Source: Agapanthus africanus
Lineage: Eukaryota > Streptophyta > Magnoliopsida > Asparagales > Amaryllidaceae
NCBI GenBank assembly: GCA_030015575.1
Contig: CM057339.1
Span: 698,814,761-698,878,760 of the forward strand
DNA: 64,000 nt
Reading direction: 5' to 3'
This document shows positions 35,884 to 49,175 of the stretch, piece by piece (the stretch's first letter is position 1; every line of letters starts with the position of its first letter). Made by a program: the position numbers and the translations under genes. A model generated the notes under the pieces. It saw nothing but the letters and a program-made list of their open reading frames with translations, was not told where the DNA came from and did no database searches.

Positions 35884-36073
35884 AAAGAGGTCACTCCCGG
35901 TGAAGGGATCTCGGCTCTTTCCTCGTGGAATGAGGTGCAGGATATTCTAACTGAATACCGCGATGTAATGCAACTTGTGATCGACTTTACTGAAGTTATT
36001 ATCCTGACGCAAATTTCTGCCCAAGGGGTCACTCCCGGTGAAGGGATCTCGGCCCTTGCCTCGTCGAATGAGG
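35884..36073 (-). promoter_or_regulatory. Duplicated two-hairpin leader unit (Copia C)
   Basis: Unit 35884-35935: AAAGAG with CTCTTT around the conserved core, beside a CCTC/GAGG hairpin. Unit 36022-36073: CAAGGG with CCCTTG around the same core, beside a CCTC/GAGG hairpin. The stems differ from those in A and B yet stay complementary. Confidence 0.72.
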
Positions 36074-37285
36074 TGCCGGATATTCATAACCGAATACCAC
36101 TGTGCATAACAAAAGGAAACGTCTTTGTAATAACTCTTTTTAAAATTTGTTCCAACAACATCAAATATAGGTTTGTTTTATCCTTGCATTGATAAGAATC
36201 AATGCAGTCCCATCAATCAATCACACCAGAAAAGAACGAAAATAAAATGTATGTATATGCCATTCGCATTCATCACTGGGTCCCGTCATTACCCGTTAGG
36301 TTACTTAACTAACGACAGAGCGGGGACTGGACTAGCGCGGGTGCAAAACAGATACAACATCTACTAGTATATATATATACTAATATATAATAATCGCTCC
36401 AGGCATGATAAATGCAACATCACAGAAAAATAATAAGCATCACAGAACAATACAGATAATATGGGATCCCCGGGTTTCACAGAGCCGCTACTGAAACCCG
36501 ACGTTCCCCTGGTCGTGTGGATAGCCCATGCAATGAAACCTAGACCCCTACGGGTGCGGCATGTTACCCGCCAAAACGTGAAGCGAGGCAGCCCCTACTG
36601 CAAAGTGAATGGACCATCCATCACTTCACGGAATCCGATAACTTGAGCTCACCTCCTTGGGTCAACCTGTACCCCTTACGAGTGTGGCGAATAGTCTTCC
36701 AATTCTAGAGTGAGGACCCTCTGCCTCTCATAGCCAAGAGATACAGACCCGTTGCCCTCCAGAACCCGGCTATCCGTGCACTCCGTCGCGGGGTAAACCT
36801 AGTATAGAAATAAAAATATGTACAACGGGTACATCGACCTCAACCCGGTCGTGCCCCAAAAGAATATTATACAAACAGGCAGTGACGGCAGTCCACATGT
36901 TGGACGCTTGCCCCGCAATATCAAATGTACAAAAAAAAATCCAAACAGAACTACCATTGCACACTGCTATCCACCACGACATATCCGCAACATTACAGCA
37001 CAACACAGAACATCAACGCGAATGTCACGTTCGCAAATCCGTCTAAAAGGACTATAGCAATTAGACGCGATTTACCGCTCAAATGACATTCCCGGTCGGA
37101 GATATATGTAAATACTGCATACTAACAAGTTTAAAATTTCGATCGACAAAACTTCCCGAAGTGGGCCCTACGTACATCTACAGTATAGTAACAAAATATG
37201 GGCCTAAAAGAAATATTCCAAAAGCCACAATTTTCCATGTAGAACATACTGTAGAAATTTGGCTCACTGTTCCCACAAAACCGCG

Positions 37286-37326
37286 GCGGATCCGCGACCA
37301 AACCCTGGTTTGGGCCACGGATCCGC
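37286..37326 (-). promoter_or_regulatory. GC-rich leader hairpin of Copia C
   Basis: GCGGATCCG (37286-37294) pairs with CGGATCCGC (37318-37326). Inside it CCAAACC (37298-37304) pairs with GGTTTGG (37307-37313). It lies about 200 nt after the primer-binding site, as in A and B, but with different bases. Confidence 0.65.
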
Positions 37327-37525
37327 GGCCGTTCTGTGGGATCACGTGACCAAATTTCACCAGTTTGCTTAGAAAAACCTGCACAATTTTCTGTGATGCT
37401 CAAAATAATTTCTAGACCAGACTTAAAATCGACAAAAATTTTGTACAGAAAAATTGTAGTTTTCGAAAATCCGTTCGATCGATGTTTTAAACATGTTAGC
37501 ACAAGTTAGTAAAGCTTAATGGTAT

Positions 37526-37538
37526 GGCTCTGATACCA
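37526..37538 (-). promoter_or_regulatory. Primer-binding site of Copia C
   Basis: The minus strand reads TGGTATCAGAGCC (initiator tRNA-Met type) next to the LTR end. Confidence 0.88.
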
Positions 37539-37540
37539 CA

Positions 37541-39623
37541 GTAAGTACACGGTAGTGCCCCGGCCGTCTAACATACGCCAAATGCGGATCAAAAACTTTT
37601 TAGCTGGCGCTATCGTATACTATCACCCGGATCTGCCATTAAAGCTAAACTAACAAACTACAAAGTAGGTAGAAATGTTATACCGAACGATCCGAGTCCT
37701 TCGGTCTTCAACCATCATCCCACGCTTTGTTGCGGCTGCTCCGATCTCCTGAATCTACAGTCTTCTCGTCCATGTGGCACCACGTCGACGAAGCTTAAAA
37801 CGGGCTCCCGCCTCTGAACCGAGGCAACTCGATCATCAAGTTTGCTAAAAGAGATGACCAAGATTGATGTAGAGAATGAGTAGAATACTTTGTCTCGTTA
37901 CATCCAAAGCTATGGATGAACGGTTAATGAAGTTGCCTTTTTGGAATCGGGTGAAATGAGAAATCTAGTTATCTAATTTCCATGAACTAAAACTTGCATC
38001 TTTTTCCAAATGAATTACACCCTCCCTCACAAGAGAGGGGGCCGACCACTAAATAATGAGGAGGAAGGTGAGTGTAGGAGCTAGGAGGGTGACCATTAGC
38101 AATCATACTTATCATGACTCATTACTTCATTAATGCAAAACCATGAGTCACCCAAACACATCATCAAGCATTAAATACAACCAATGAATCAAATAACACC
38201 TCACTAACCTAGTCACCATATTCTAGAATCTTCTAGAAGCACTCTCATGACTCACCCTCAAGACTCACCCTCATGAAGAAAAGATAAATCCGCATTAAAC
38301 CGAATGTTTAATACGGGTGATAGAAAACAGGAAACTGGCAACTTTCAAAAGCGATCTTGAATCGAATTTCAGGAAAACCCCGTAACAGTATAAACATACC
38401 CGCATTTGTATTATTACCGAATACAAATGCAACTGAGACAAAGATATTATATCTACACGGTATAATACTCGGATCCTGCTTAAACCAAAGCCCACCAGTA
38501 TTATCTGCCCAAAATATGACACGTGCGTAAACGCACGTGCATTTTCCGAACCCTGCCATAATACCATACGGCCTCTACAACGTTTCGCCCAAACTTGGGA
38601 AACTGTCTGTGGGGGACTCTAATGACTCATCAACACACTAGCACTGGGTATAACCACTAGCACGTCAAAGGTACTAGTTGTATGTAACAGTTGCCTATGT
38701 ATTGATTGGAAGGGAAGCTGACGAGCGAACTCATCCAGAAACCCTACTGAGCCTGACAGTGACAATATCCGTAACAGTCCGGTCCGTTCGTCTATGAGTA
38801 TCGCATATAGGGCCTAGGGGGTTGGTAAACGTCAGACCCCCAATAGCTGTATAAGTCGTGTCCGAGTGAATCCCAGAACATCTTGAGATACTACTGGAAT
38901 ACCTTCCAGTAAATCTCGATTACCCTGGCCAGGGATTTCGTGTAATGGCTCTCCTAAACACAGCGCGATCTCAACCCCAATACCGGGAGAGACGAATCCC
39001 CGACGATCTGCTCACTGCCTCCATGTGGCTCGGGACTGTACCCAAAAAATACCTGTTTGCACGACTCCTTTGACCCGTGGTAGGGTATAAATCAAAGCAC
39101 AGTGGGAACTCACACGAGACAAATGACGATCCCAGGTCGACAGACTAACCTGTACATATGTCACCACGGAACTGCTATCTGACGATATATATAATACCAA
39201 CTAGCATGTTCCCGGCGAGTCCTGTCCGGTGTACTCATAACCCAATGAGCACCTGTATACATCTTAGGTGATCCAACTAACACCAATGGCTTGTGAGACC
39301 GGCCACCGCCCCTCATCGGGGTCTCGACTGTATACACTAGTCTACTTTGGAGTATCGATGCCCTGTCTCGAAACTCCCACGACTTGGGACACTTTAAGGA
39401 TGTGCTTATAGACCCCAGCTCCCACATATATGGTCGCCATCATACTGCTGGCAGTCAAGCAAGAATCCTATGGGCTCTATCAAAGTGTAACAGTGATAAA
39501 GACAAACCAGATAGCATACTATCATCTCGAATAAGACGGTTTTATCGGTATAGGCCCTTCCTCAATCATCACAATCACGTACCTGCGATCCAATAATTGA
39601 CTTTCAGGGCACTATATCCAATA
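37541..39623 (-). repeat. 5' LTR of Copia C
   Basis: 2083 bp, matching the copy at 30018-32100; LTR hairpin at 38885-38917; flanked by ATAAA at 39624-39628. Confidence 0.9.
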
Positions 39624-39628
39624 ATAAA

Positions 39629-39740
39629 TAGATAGAAGAGAGACTTACTCATTGTGTAGTGTTAGGAAGAGGTTATGGAAGAGAGAGGGGGTCTTGGTCT
39701 CGTCGGAGATACTTTGGTCGTCGAAATTTGATCGCTACTC
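39629..39740. other. Short flank between Copia C and Copia D
   Basis: 112 bp without recognisable features; the continuation of the DNA into which C inserted. D ends at 39741, with TACTC (39736-39740) as its candidate direct repeat. Confidence 0.5.
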
Positions 39741-41695
39741 TGTTAGTGCATGTTGCATGCTCCCACAACTCTTGTAAGGCAGCGGAAGTGATAAACGAAA
39801 ATTTTTTTTGCATACAACACGCACTTTCCATTAGATCTTGTCTAAACCACAACTAGAAAACCCTAACTAGAGATCTTATCTACTATGTTAGGGTTATACC
39901 TTGATGATCCGGTCCTTCGGGTCTTCTTTGATGATCTCCTTGGCTCCTTGGATGTTGTCGGTGTGCACGATCGCCGGCCTCCCCAAGACCTAGATGATCC
40001 ACATGAGAGTTGCCATGCAAGCTAAAACCCTTCTGAAGAGATAAACCTAGAGATCAAGTTTGCTAAAAATGGTCACTAGGATGATGTAGAGATTAGTGCA
40101 TTGGATTATCTTTTATCCTTGGCTTTTGATTCACATCTCATGTGAGTGTTAAGGCAAGGAAGAAGGAGGAGAGAAGAAGGAGAGAGAAAGAGTTTTGCAT
40201 AATAAGAAAATTCAAGCATAAGAGAATGATATATTCATATGGAAATAATTGAAGCATGGAATATAAAATTAGCACCATACTTCAATAGTAACTCCAAAGA
40301 GATTAAAATATAAAACAACCCATTCTCACAACCATGCTTGGACATTCTAATTTCCACCTCATTTATCTATTTTCATAAAATAAATAATGTATTATGAGGT
40401 GGCATCTTCTAGAAGGTATTCTTGTAACAATTACAAGAATACCCCTCCTTCGTATACCGTATCCCGTATACCGTATACCCGTATCCGAATTCCGAAAAAT
40501 ACGAATAAAAATAATCCAATAATATAATATTGGTATCTGGCTTAAACCAAAGCCTACCAGTATTATCGTTCCGATTATTATTCTTGTAACAATTACACGA
40601 ACATAATCGAAACCCTGCCGTAACACCTTACGGCTGCCGTAACAACTTACGACCTCTACATCTTTCGCTTGAACGAGAGAACCCTCTGTGTGGGACTCTA
40701 AAGACTCGACAGTACGCTGGCAGTGGGTTTAACCACAAGCACGTCAACGGCACTAGCTGTGCGTAACGTCTACCCAGGTACATGACGAAAAGGTGGCCGA
40801 CGAGCGAACTCATCACAACCCCAACGAGCTTGCAAGCAACACTTACCTTACAGTCCGGTCTCTTCGTCTGATACGTCGCATATGAAGTCTAGGGGTGGTA
40901 AATGTCAGACCCCAGTAACTTTATAAGTCATGCTGATTTATTGCTCATAACAGTTCGAGGAACTACTGATAACACTTATCAGTAAACCTCGAGAACCCTG
41001 TCCAGGGATTTAGGTGTTATAGCTGATCAAATATAGCGCGACACAACTCCCTATACCGGGAGAGATGAAACCCCTCCTATCACTCACTGTCTCCATGTGA
41101 TTCGCGACTGTACCCAAATTCCACCTGTTTGCACGACTCAATAGAGCCGTGGTAGGATGGAAATCAAAGTACAGTGGGAACCACACAAGACTCTATGACG
41201 ATCTTGGGTCTACAGACTAACCTGTACAAGTGCCGCCAGAGAACTGCTATCTGACAATTGGTATATATACCATCTAGGAGTTTTCGGCGAGTTCTGTTCG
41301 GTGTACCCATTCTCCAATGAGCACTTGTGTACAATCTTTGATGTCAAACACCAATGGTTGTGGAATCAACCATCGACCCCAGCGTCAGGAAACGTACACA
41401 CTAGTCTAACTTAGTAATATCGATGCACTGTCTCGATATACCCTCGACTAGAACCATTAAAGGATATGCTTATAGACTATCCAGACCCCACTAGTATGAT
41501 CTCATCATAATCCTGGTAGTCAAGCATAATCCTAAGGGCTTCATCAACATGCATATAAAGATATGAAATATTATACAAGTTAAGATGAAGATAAAGCAGA
41601 TAGCATACTATCATTTCGAGCAAAACATCATTTCTGTACATATACATGCATAGTATCCTATATAATACAGGCCTCTAGGGCATACATATCTAACA
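39741..41695 (-). repeat. 3' LTR of Copia D
   Basis: 1955 bp; on the minus strand TGTTAGATATG... with perfect 6-bp terminal pairing TGTTAG/CTAACA. It has the LTR hairpin at 40955-40992 (outer TCGAGG/CCTCGA, inner TACTGATAA/TTATCAGTA) and a small array of GTATAC-like repeats at 40453-40494. Confidence 0.87.
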
Positions 41696-41710
41696 ATCTC
41701 CCACTTGCAC

Positions 41711-42917
41711 TAAGGCATGTAGTTGATGCAATAAGTACCCACTGTCTGCACTAGAACCAGTTGCCAGCGTACAGCATGCCCAACAGCTCGAACAATTTCT
41801 CAAACTGGACTTGAGGGATGGCCTTGGTGAATGGATCTGTTGTGTTGTCTTTCGTGTCTACTCTCCGTACCTCGATATCCTAGCGATCCACTATCTCCCT
41901 GATGAGGTGATACCGCCTCAAGATATGTCTAGATTAATGATGGGACCTTGGTTCCTTTGCCAAAGCCATGGCTCTATTATTATCGCAATATAGAGGTATT
42001 GGATTAGCAATGGATGGAACCACCTGAAGTTCAGAAATAAACTTTCTCATTCAGACTGTCTCTTTTGCGGCATCATTAGAAGCAATATACTCAGCTTCCA
42101 TCGTGGAGTCAGCGACGGTATCTTGCTTGGAACTTTTCCAACATACCGCCCCTCCATTTAGGGTAAATACAAACCCTGAGATGGACTTACTATCATCCTT
42201 GTCGCTCTGGAAGCTGGAGTCGGTAAATCCTTCCATCTGGAGATCTCCGTTACCATACACCAAGAACATTTCTTTAGTTCTTCTCAAGCACTTCAGAATG
42301 TTCTTTACAACAATCTAGTGTTTCTCCCCTGGGTTAGATTGATACCTACTTACTGCACTCAGTGCATAAGCTACATATGGGCGAGTACATAACATCGCAT
42401 ACATTATAGATCCTACTGCCGAAGCATAGGGTATAATGCTTATGCGATCCATCTCCTCATCAGTCTTTGGAGACATCTCTTTGGAGAGGGTGATCCCGTG
42501 ACAAGCAGGTAAATTAGCCCTTTTGGAATCTTCCATACTAAACCTCTTTAGTATGGTGTCAATGTATCTCGATTGGGAAAATCCCAATTATTTCTTAGAT
42601 CTATCTCTATAGATCTTAATTCCTAGAATGTACGAGGCATCTCCCAGGTCTTTCATGGAGAACCTCTGCGATAAGAATAGTTTGACCGATTATAGCATAG
42701 GAATATCATTTCCTATCAAGAGAATGTCGTCCACGTACAATACGAGGAATGTAACAGTACTCTCTACAATCCTTTAATAAATACATGGTTCATCCACATT
42801 TTTGATAAAAACAAACTCTTTGATTGTATCATCAAAGCAGATGTTCCAACTCCGTGATGCCTGCTTTAATCTATAGATGGATTTAAGCAGCCTGCATGCC
42901 TTTCCGCTGCTCCCAAT
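41711..42917 (-). pseudogene. RT and RNase H remnant of Copia D
   Basis: The minus strand encodes RNase H (FTDSSFQSDKDDSKSISGFVF near 42180-42250, EAEYIASND near 42080-42110) preceded by the RT-RNase H connection (SMEDSKRANLPACHGITLS and RPYVAYALSAVSRYQSN, about 42330-42590) and RT traces up to 42917. It has a few breaks and is interrupted by B. Confidence 0.85.
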
Positions 42918-45126
42918 TGTTAGTTATATGTATGCCCTAGAGGCCATTACTGTACATAGGATGTATATTGTAGTGGATGCTGGGACATATATAGGTAGGA
43001 CTTTCTTGCTCGACATGATAGTACGCTATCTGGTTGCTCTTTATCTTAACATGTATACTTTCTGTCTCTCTGATTACATGTTGATAAAGCCCTTAGGATG
43101 TGTACTCGACTTCCAGGACTATGATGAAGATCATACTAGTGGGGCTGGGTAGTCAATGAGTACATCCTTCATTGTTCCTAGGCGTGGGAATATCGAGACG
43201 GGGCATCGATATTCCAGAGTAGACAAGCGTATATCTTCTCGACCCATGTGATGGGCGATGGATGATCCCATATCCATTGGTGTTTGACATCAGAGATGGT
43301 ATGCGGGTGCTCAGTGGAGACTGGGTACACTGAACGGACCCACCGAGAACTCCCAGATGGTATTATACCTCACGTCAGATGGCAGTTCTCTTGTTACACT
43401 GGTACAGCTTAGTCTGTTGACCCGAGATCGTCATAGAGTCTTGTGTGTCTCCCACTGTGCTTTGATTTCCATCCAACCACGGCTCTACTGAGTCGTGCAA
43501 ACAGGTGGTTTTTGGGTACAGTCCCGATTCACATAGAGACAATGAGCGATAGGAGGGGATTCGTCTCTCCCGGTATTGGGGGTGGATGTTGCGCTATGCT
43601 CGACTGGCCATAACTGGAAATCCCTGGCCAGGGTTGTAGTGATATACTGGTAAGAGTTATCAGTGGTTTCACGAATGTTATGGACCTTACGTCGGCATGA
43701 CTTATCAAGCTACTGGGGTCTGACGTTTACCACCCCTAGGCGAGATATGCGACATATCAGACGAACAGACCGGACTATACGGTAAGTGTTACTGGTTGGA
43801 TTCACAGGAGTGTGAGCGGGCTTGCTCGTCGATCTTCTGATCGCTCAATACCCGGGTGGCCGTTACGTTTAGCAGACCGCTTGCGGCTTGTGGGTGTTTG
43901 ATATGATCATCACCTGCTGCCGGCGTATTGACGAGTCTTTAGAGTCCCACACAGAGGTTTCCTGGCTCAAGCGAAACGAAATAGGAGCGCATATGAGATA
44001 TGTGTGGGACCGAGAATAATGCGTGTAAGTGATAACGTATTTTATTCTCACGATGAATGTATCGAATGGTTGTATGCGATATAACCTAGTTATCGAATCA
44101 AGGATTGATTCGATAAGTCGATACATTGGATACTAGTCAGTTATATGCGACATGACCGGATCGATAAATCAAGAGTTGATTTAATGATTTAATGCATAAT
44201 TATATATTTGATATATTACTTTGCATTAACTAGTATTGGTTCACTTTAAATGGATTTTCTCACTTGAAATGCACATTGTATATATGATATATTTTTGTGC
44301 ACTTGTTTGTATCATGTTTGATGATACATGCTCACTTGGGTTTGTGTAAAGATTAAACCATGGTTGTGTAATGGTTAGGGTTTTCTTTTTATTATCTATT
44401 TATTTATTTATTATTCTTTTTGAAATGATAAAGAAAAGAATGGTGGCTTATTTTGTTTGTTTGTTGAAGCTTCATGAAGCTTTGAACAAGTCCACCATTC
44501 TTGTCTCATGCTTAACCCTAACCAATCAAACTAACCATAGTCTATTCTCTACACCTAACCATGGTTGGTATATGATAAGTATTCATATTATTTTCCTTTT
44601 TTTAAAAATACTTATCATATTTTTTCTTCTTCTTCTTCATCTTCAACAATGAAGAAAGCTTGCCTCCATCAATGGCAACTTGAGCAAATGAGTGAGAAAT
44701 CCAATTCCAAGGTGAACCCACTTCCTATTTCTTCATCATCTACCTCTTGCCAAGTAGTATAGGGTGTTTCCTTCACATGTTTCATGGCTTAGTGAAGTTG
44801 GAGCTTGATCTTGTGTTGCCTCGACGTAGATCATCTTCGGCGTCGAAGCCGACGACCTAGCCCGCCCATTTCTCCGATGAAGCCGATGCTATAGTCCGGG
44901 ATCCGATTTGGACAGCGAGGGGACGTCATTATGGAGCCTAGGAGGTGGAGGACCGGATCTACAAAGGTTCTTGCCTCTTTCCTTTAAGTTAAAATTGTTT
45001 AGTTGCATCGCATCACCTATACATCTAGTTAACGATCCGTATTAGGGTTTCTCGGCACTTGTAAAATTTTAATTGGCCATGATTGATCACTTGTGAGACT
45101 TCATTAGTGTGCCCAGGAACCCTACA
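42918..45126 (+). repeat. 5' LTR of Copia B
   Basis: 2209 bp, TGTTAGTTATATG...GGAACCCTACA; LTR hairpin 43639-43672; closely similar to the A LTRs over the first ~1.3 kb and more divergent near 44250-44650. Confidence 0.9.
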
Positions 45127-45127
45127 G

Positions 45128-45139
45128 TGGTATCAGAGC
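45128..45139 (+). promoter_or_regulatory. Primer-binding site of Copia B
   Basis: TGGTATCAGAGC, initiator tRNA-Met type, one base after the LTR. Confidence 0.9.
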
Positions 45140-45324
45140 CTAGCTAGAGCCTTAGGCGATGCACAGACGGAGTTAGAAGTCCGATCGAACCGAAACCCTA
45201 ATACTAAATCCACTCTCTGTACATTTTTGTAAATTGTGGATTTTTGTCAATCCAAAATATCCAGAAAATTAAGAAGGCTTTTTCATGAATTACTGTGAAG
45301 CACGTGAGGGTAACTCGACCACGT

Positions 45325-45373
45325 GGCCGCGGAACCGCGGCATGAGCATGGCATATGCGGCGGTTCCGCGGCC
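45325..45373 (+). promoter_or_regulatory. GC-rich leader hairpin of Copia B
   Basis: GGCCGCGGAACCGC (45325-45338) and its exact complement at 45360-45373 form a 14-bp stem. An inner GCAT/ATGC pair follows after one mismatch. About 197 nt after the primer-binding site. Confidence 0.75.
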
Positions 45374-47293
45374 ATATAGGAGCTTCTTGTCTTTTTCTTT
45401 GCACAGTAATTCCTATCTGTTAGTACTGAGTTTTATGGGAATTTGTAAATTGAACTCAAGAGTTGAGTTTTTTGGGTTGTATTGGGGACTCGGTGTGTCG
45501 ATCGGATTGTCTAATTTTGTCAGTGTGTTTTTCCGGGCAATTTTAGAATATGTTAAAAAGTTCGACCGGATATAAATACCCACTTTTTCCCCTGCCGGGA
45601 AATTTCCAATTGTTGGACTTTTCAGTAGTTTAAAGACGTTCTAAGTAGTGCAAGTAACGCGATGGACCCTCTAGAAGACAACAAACCTTAACTCGATTAT
45701 GTGTCCGTCTTGAACTGCCCTTTGAACCTTAGGGTTTGGGGCAGTACGGCGTGCCACATGTGAGGCGTTGGCTTGACCCTTCTACGGCTGGACCGTTGGT
45801 ACTGAGGCACGAACTGAATGTTTTTAGACTTATTTCATGTGTTGAGCTGTATCGGGAAAACTTGGGTGTTCGATTGTTCGATCGGAAAGTTTAACATTTT
45901 CTATTTATCCGGAATGTGATACAATATTTGGAATTCACAAGTAGTTATGAGATAACTGAATGAATGTTATAAATCTAGCGGTTTAGTCTCACTTGATCGG
46001 TTGCCACGGAATTTTGATGTGATCAAAAGTCCGTCGCAATCACGAAGCATACGCGGATACTCGCCGGGTAAACTTAATAGACAGCCTCGCCCCATAGCCC
46101 CGACCAAGTGACTGTAGGAGAACCCCGTCGCCGAAAGCATCCGTTCGGGTGCTCGCGGCAGCGGTGTTCCGCCTTGGTGCACTTCGTCGACGGCGTCGGG
46201 GGTGCGGCCGCCTACTAAAGTTTGCGACGAGCATTCGATCAGAATGTCGGGAATCCTGTTGAATTGCGCGACTTGATATTGAAAAGTGTTTTCGATAATG
46301 AGACTAAAATGCGGGGTTTATGATTGTTAGGCATGCGATGTCTAAGTGTTTCATTTGGCTAGGCATACGATGTCTAAAGAGATTGCGAATTCCAACTGTT
46401 GTAGTTTTACACTTTCTTTTCTGTGACCGTAGGTGTAATATGTGATATCGCCGGTTTCGTTGCTATATGTCAACGACAATTGGGATACGCATGTTTACTT
46501 ATGTTGATGACATGTGATGTTATGAGTTGCTGGATAAGTTATATTGGATCGTCGTGTTCGAATAGCCGGGGGGGTTTTATGTGAGATGAGTGTTTTTCAT
46601 TTTCATTCATGTAAAAACTTGTATGTAATATTCTATTATTGGGGCACTTCCAGGTTGCGGATGTTGTCACCATTTGTATATTATTTACTTTTCCGCCTTA
46701 GGATAGACCCAAGGAGGGGAGCATAAGTAACCGGGTTCTGGGGACCAGTGGGAGACCAACTCGAGGAGTCGAGTCCGGGTCTCCTAACCCTAGAATTGGT
46801 AGGGTTGCTTGCCGCTCTCGTAGGGGTCTAGGGGTGTGGGAATGGCTATTCATCACGACCGTGGAATCCGTGTTTTATACTGGCTCGTATTGAAAACACG
46901 GACGTCCTAGTATATCCAATATTTCATATGATATTTTCTGCTGCGTTATCTGTGATGTGATCATGTGATTTGTTCAGATAGATATAGTATATAGTATATA
47001 TGATATATTATATAGACGTTGCTTATGTTTTACACTCGCGCTAGCCCTGCCTCGTTCTGGCGTTAGTTACCTAACCTAACGGAGCAGACGGGACATCGAG
47101 GCGAATGCGGATGGCATAAGCGTATGTTATATTTATCTGTGATGTTTAGGTGGATTTAAATGATGGGATATTCATTAATGAGATTAATGAATGAAAATAA
47201 ACCTAATTGATGTTGTGGAATCGAATTTCAAAATAAAACAGGTAGCTACAGTTCTTGCTTTGCATCGCGGTGTTCATTATAGAACATCCTGCA

Positions 47294-47492
47294 CCTTATT
47301 CGATAAGGAAAGGACCGAGATCCCTTCACCGGGAGTGACTCCTTTAGCAATAACTGGCAGATGCTACAACCATCGGTTTGTCTTTTGATTTCTTCTATAG
47401 TTTCTGCTTTGCACAGTGATATATATGATATATCCCGCACCTCATTCGACGAGGAAATGACCGACGATCCCTTCACCGGGAGTGACCCCTTT
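47294..47492 (+). promoter_or_regulatory. Duplicated two-hairpin leader unit (Copia B)
   Basis: Unit 47294-47345: hairpin CCTT/AAGG (fully paired, where A has CCTT/GAGG), then AAAGGA/TCCTTT around the core. Unit 47440-47492: hairpin CCTC/GAGG and the core; its outer stem is weaker than in A. Confidence 0.68.
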
Positions 47493-47636
47493 AGCAAAAC
47501 TAGAAAAGCCTCAAAAACATTCCATTTAAAAACCATTTGATTCCGCAACGAGATCAAGTTCAAAGCGTTAAAGGTTTTCACAAAAACCATTCGCAACCCT
47601 CCATCATTTTAGGAAGTAGAGTACTTAGTATTCGTG

Positions 47637-47842
47637 CTGTGTTTGTTGACCATAGTCAAGGCATAGTGTACGGTAGCTAAGTGATGTCTTCCTACACCGC
47701 ATATGATGCGATTAGTTAGGACAGTTGCGTGACTTTGTTGACCTTAGTTAAGGGTCATGTGGGCGGGTCTAATTAATCACGAAATGACGGGTAGAATTTG
47801 ACTAGTACTTATGATTTGTTGACCATAGTTAAGGTCATAAGT
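47637..47842 (+). promoter_or_regulatory. Three tandem covarying hairpins (Copia B copy)
   Basis: CTGTG 47637-47641 with CATAG 47662-47666 (one wobble, intermediate between A and C); GTGAC 47729-47733 with GTCAT 47754-47758; ACTTATGA 47807-47814 with TCATAAGT 47835-47842. Confidence 0.7.
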
Positions 47843-48299
47843 GCTAGGGGTAAAAATCTTTATCGGGAGTTTCAAGTGTTGAAATTTGCAATGAGATTGC
47901 ATACCTTCTATGTGATAGTTGGATCCCGATACCCACTGCGAGTAATTGTTACTCCTGGGAGAGTTTTGCACTTTACAATTAGCCGATCAAGTAGGTGTCT
48001 AGAAAGGTGTCAACGGGGTTATGCCTCTGGGAAAACGAGGTTTACTGTAATTAGGTCCGTGCGAAAGCACGGGGAACCTCCCTCAAATTACCGACACTGG
48101 CCTGGCTGAAAGATTGGCAAACTTGTAGAGTGTAATTAATCCCGGCTAGTCTTTCCTTTTAGGGTTTGAAGGAAGATTTGATAAAAACAGTGGGAGCCAT
48201 CCTGATTAGATAAAATAAATAACCAATCTAATCTTCCAAGAGCGCACGCAGAGTGTTTTCTTTTCTCTCTCTCCAGGTAGCCACCATATCACGCCTTAA

Positions 48300-49175
48300 T
48301 CAAGATAATAATATGGATGTATTGACCGAACCCGCTTGTTATACTGAGCTGGGGAACGTTGGTCCCGCTCCAACTTATAATTGTTATAAGACAGAGCGGG
48401 AAATATGGGAATACTAGAATTCCTATGCCGCCAGAACGAAGAAAGTGCATATGATGCATCTCCTTCAGGTGTGTTCATTACAAAGAACTGTTTCTCAGTA
48501 TCCTCTGCATCCGGGGTATTTGATACCGTATCAGGATCCCAGATATGTAATCTGTTACATAGGGCTACAAAAAGGTAGAAAAACTGAGAACGGGTGATAA
48601 GTTTCATGAGACAGAAACCGGGGCAAGTGTTGCAGCCAAGTCTGTTGGTCACTGTCACCCTGTATTACCAATACATTGATTCTGAATAAATGTTATTAGA
48701 TACCGAACCTGATATACAAAATCATATCATTCTCTTTAGAATTAAAGAAATGATAAAATTTTGTATTGATGGATAATGTTTTGAACATTTTCTATATCAA
48801 AAGTTGATCGGTTCAGGCACGTTATCTAAAAGCATTGACGTTCTAAATCAAACTACAGTTCCTAGTATACAGAACACACACAAGAGGAAGAGTTCAGAAA
48901 TGAACGAATCCTTCTTGAGGCATTGTAGACTAGGTCATATCAATGCGACCCGACTGGCTGAAGTTACATTTTAGATGCATATTTAAATCAGTTTGAATTT
49001 ACATCTTCTGAAACTTGCCAGTCATGTCACAAAGATTAGATGACCATAGCTCCGTTTACTAAAAACAGAGAAAGAGTTAGTAAACTCTTGGGACTGATAC
49101 ATGATGATGTATGTAAGGTCTCCTGTCTACACATGCCGAGACTGGTTCTTTATATTTCATTATATTCTCTGATAA
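48300..49175 (+). pseudogene. Reduced gag-pol remnant of Copia B, left part
   Basis: Colinear with A: a protease-like patch near 48520-48560, integrase zinc-region traces (HCRLGHINATRL) about 48920-48960 and the start of the integrase core, where element G is inserted. GATAA at 49171-49175 is the left direct repeat of G. Broken in many places. Confidence 0.75.

Larger units (their letters stand above)
35271..37525 (-). other. Structured leader of Copia C
   Basis: Homologous to the A and B leaders on the minus strand. It contains the three tandem hairpins (35533-35742), two two-hairpin units (35884-35935 and 36022-36073) and the GC-rich hairpin near 37286-37326. Confidence 0.72.
30018..39623 (-). 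mobile_element. Copia C: Copia element on the minus strand, LTR to LTR
   Basis: Read on the minus strand: 5' LTR 37541-39623, primer-binding site 37526-37538, long leader, degraded pol, polypurine tract 32101-32115 and 3' LTR 30018-32100. Direct repeats ATAAA lie at 30013-30017 and 39624-39628. Both LTRs are 2083 bp and differ by about 3-5% in the stretches I compared, so it may be older than A or E. The coding part is heavily broken. Confidence 0.9.
39741..42917 (-). mobile_element. Copia D: 3' part of a minus-strand Copia element
   Basis: 3' LTR 39741-41695, polypurine tract 41696-41710 and the RT-RNase H end of pol up to 42917, where element B is inserted. The remainder must lie beyond the window. 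The coding piece is closer to Copia-1 than to A or B. Confidence 0.87.
45140..48290 (+). other. Long structured leader of Copia B
   Basis: Colinear with the A leader. GC-rich hairpin 45325-45373; block shared with G at about 45640-45890; two-hairpin units 47294-47345 and 47440-47492; three tandem hairpins 47637-47842; GAAA-loop hairpin 48054-48078; pre-gag motif 48177-48196. Confidence 0.75.

Noticed and set aside
36461-36646. Short open frames scattered through the Copia C leader.
   Set aside because: They are not kept in the homologous A and B leaders and show no domain; the region is better explained as structured non-coding leader.
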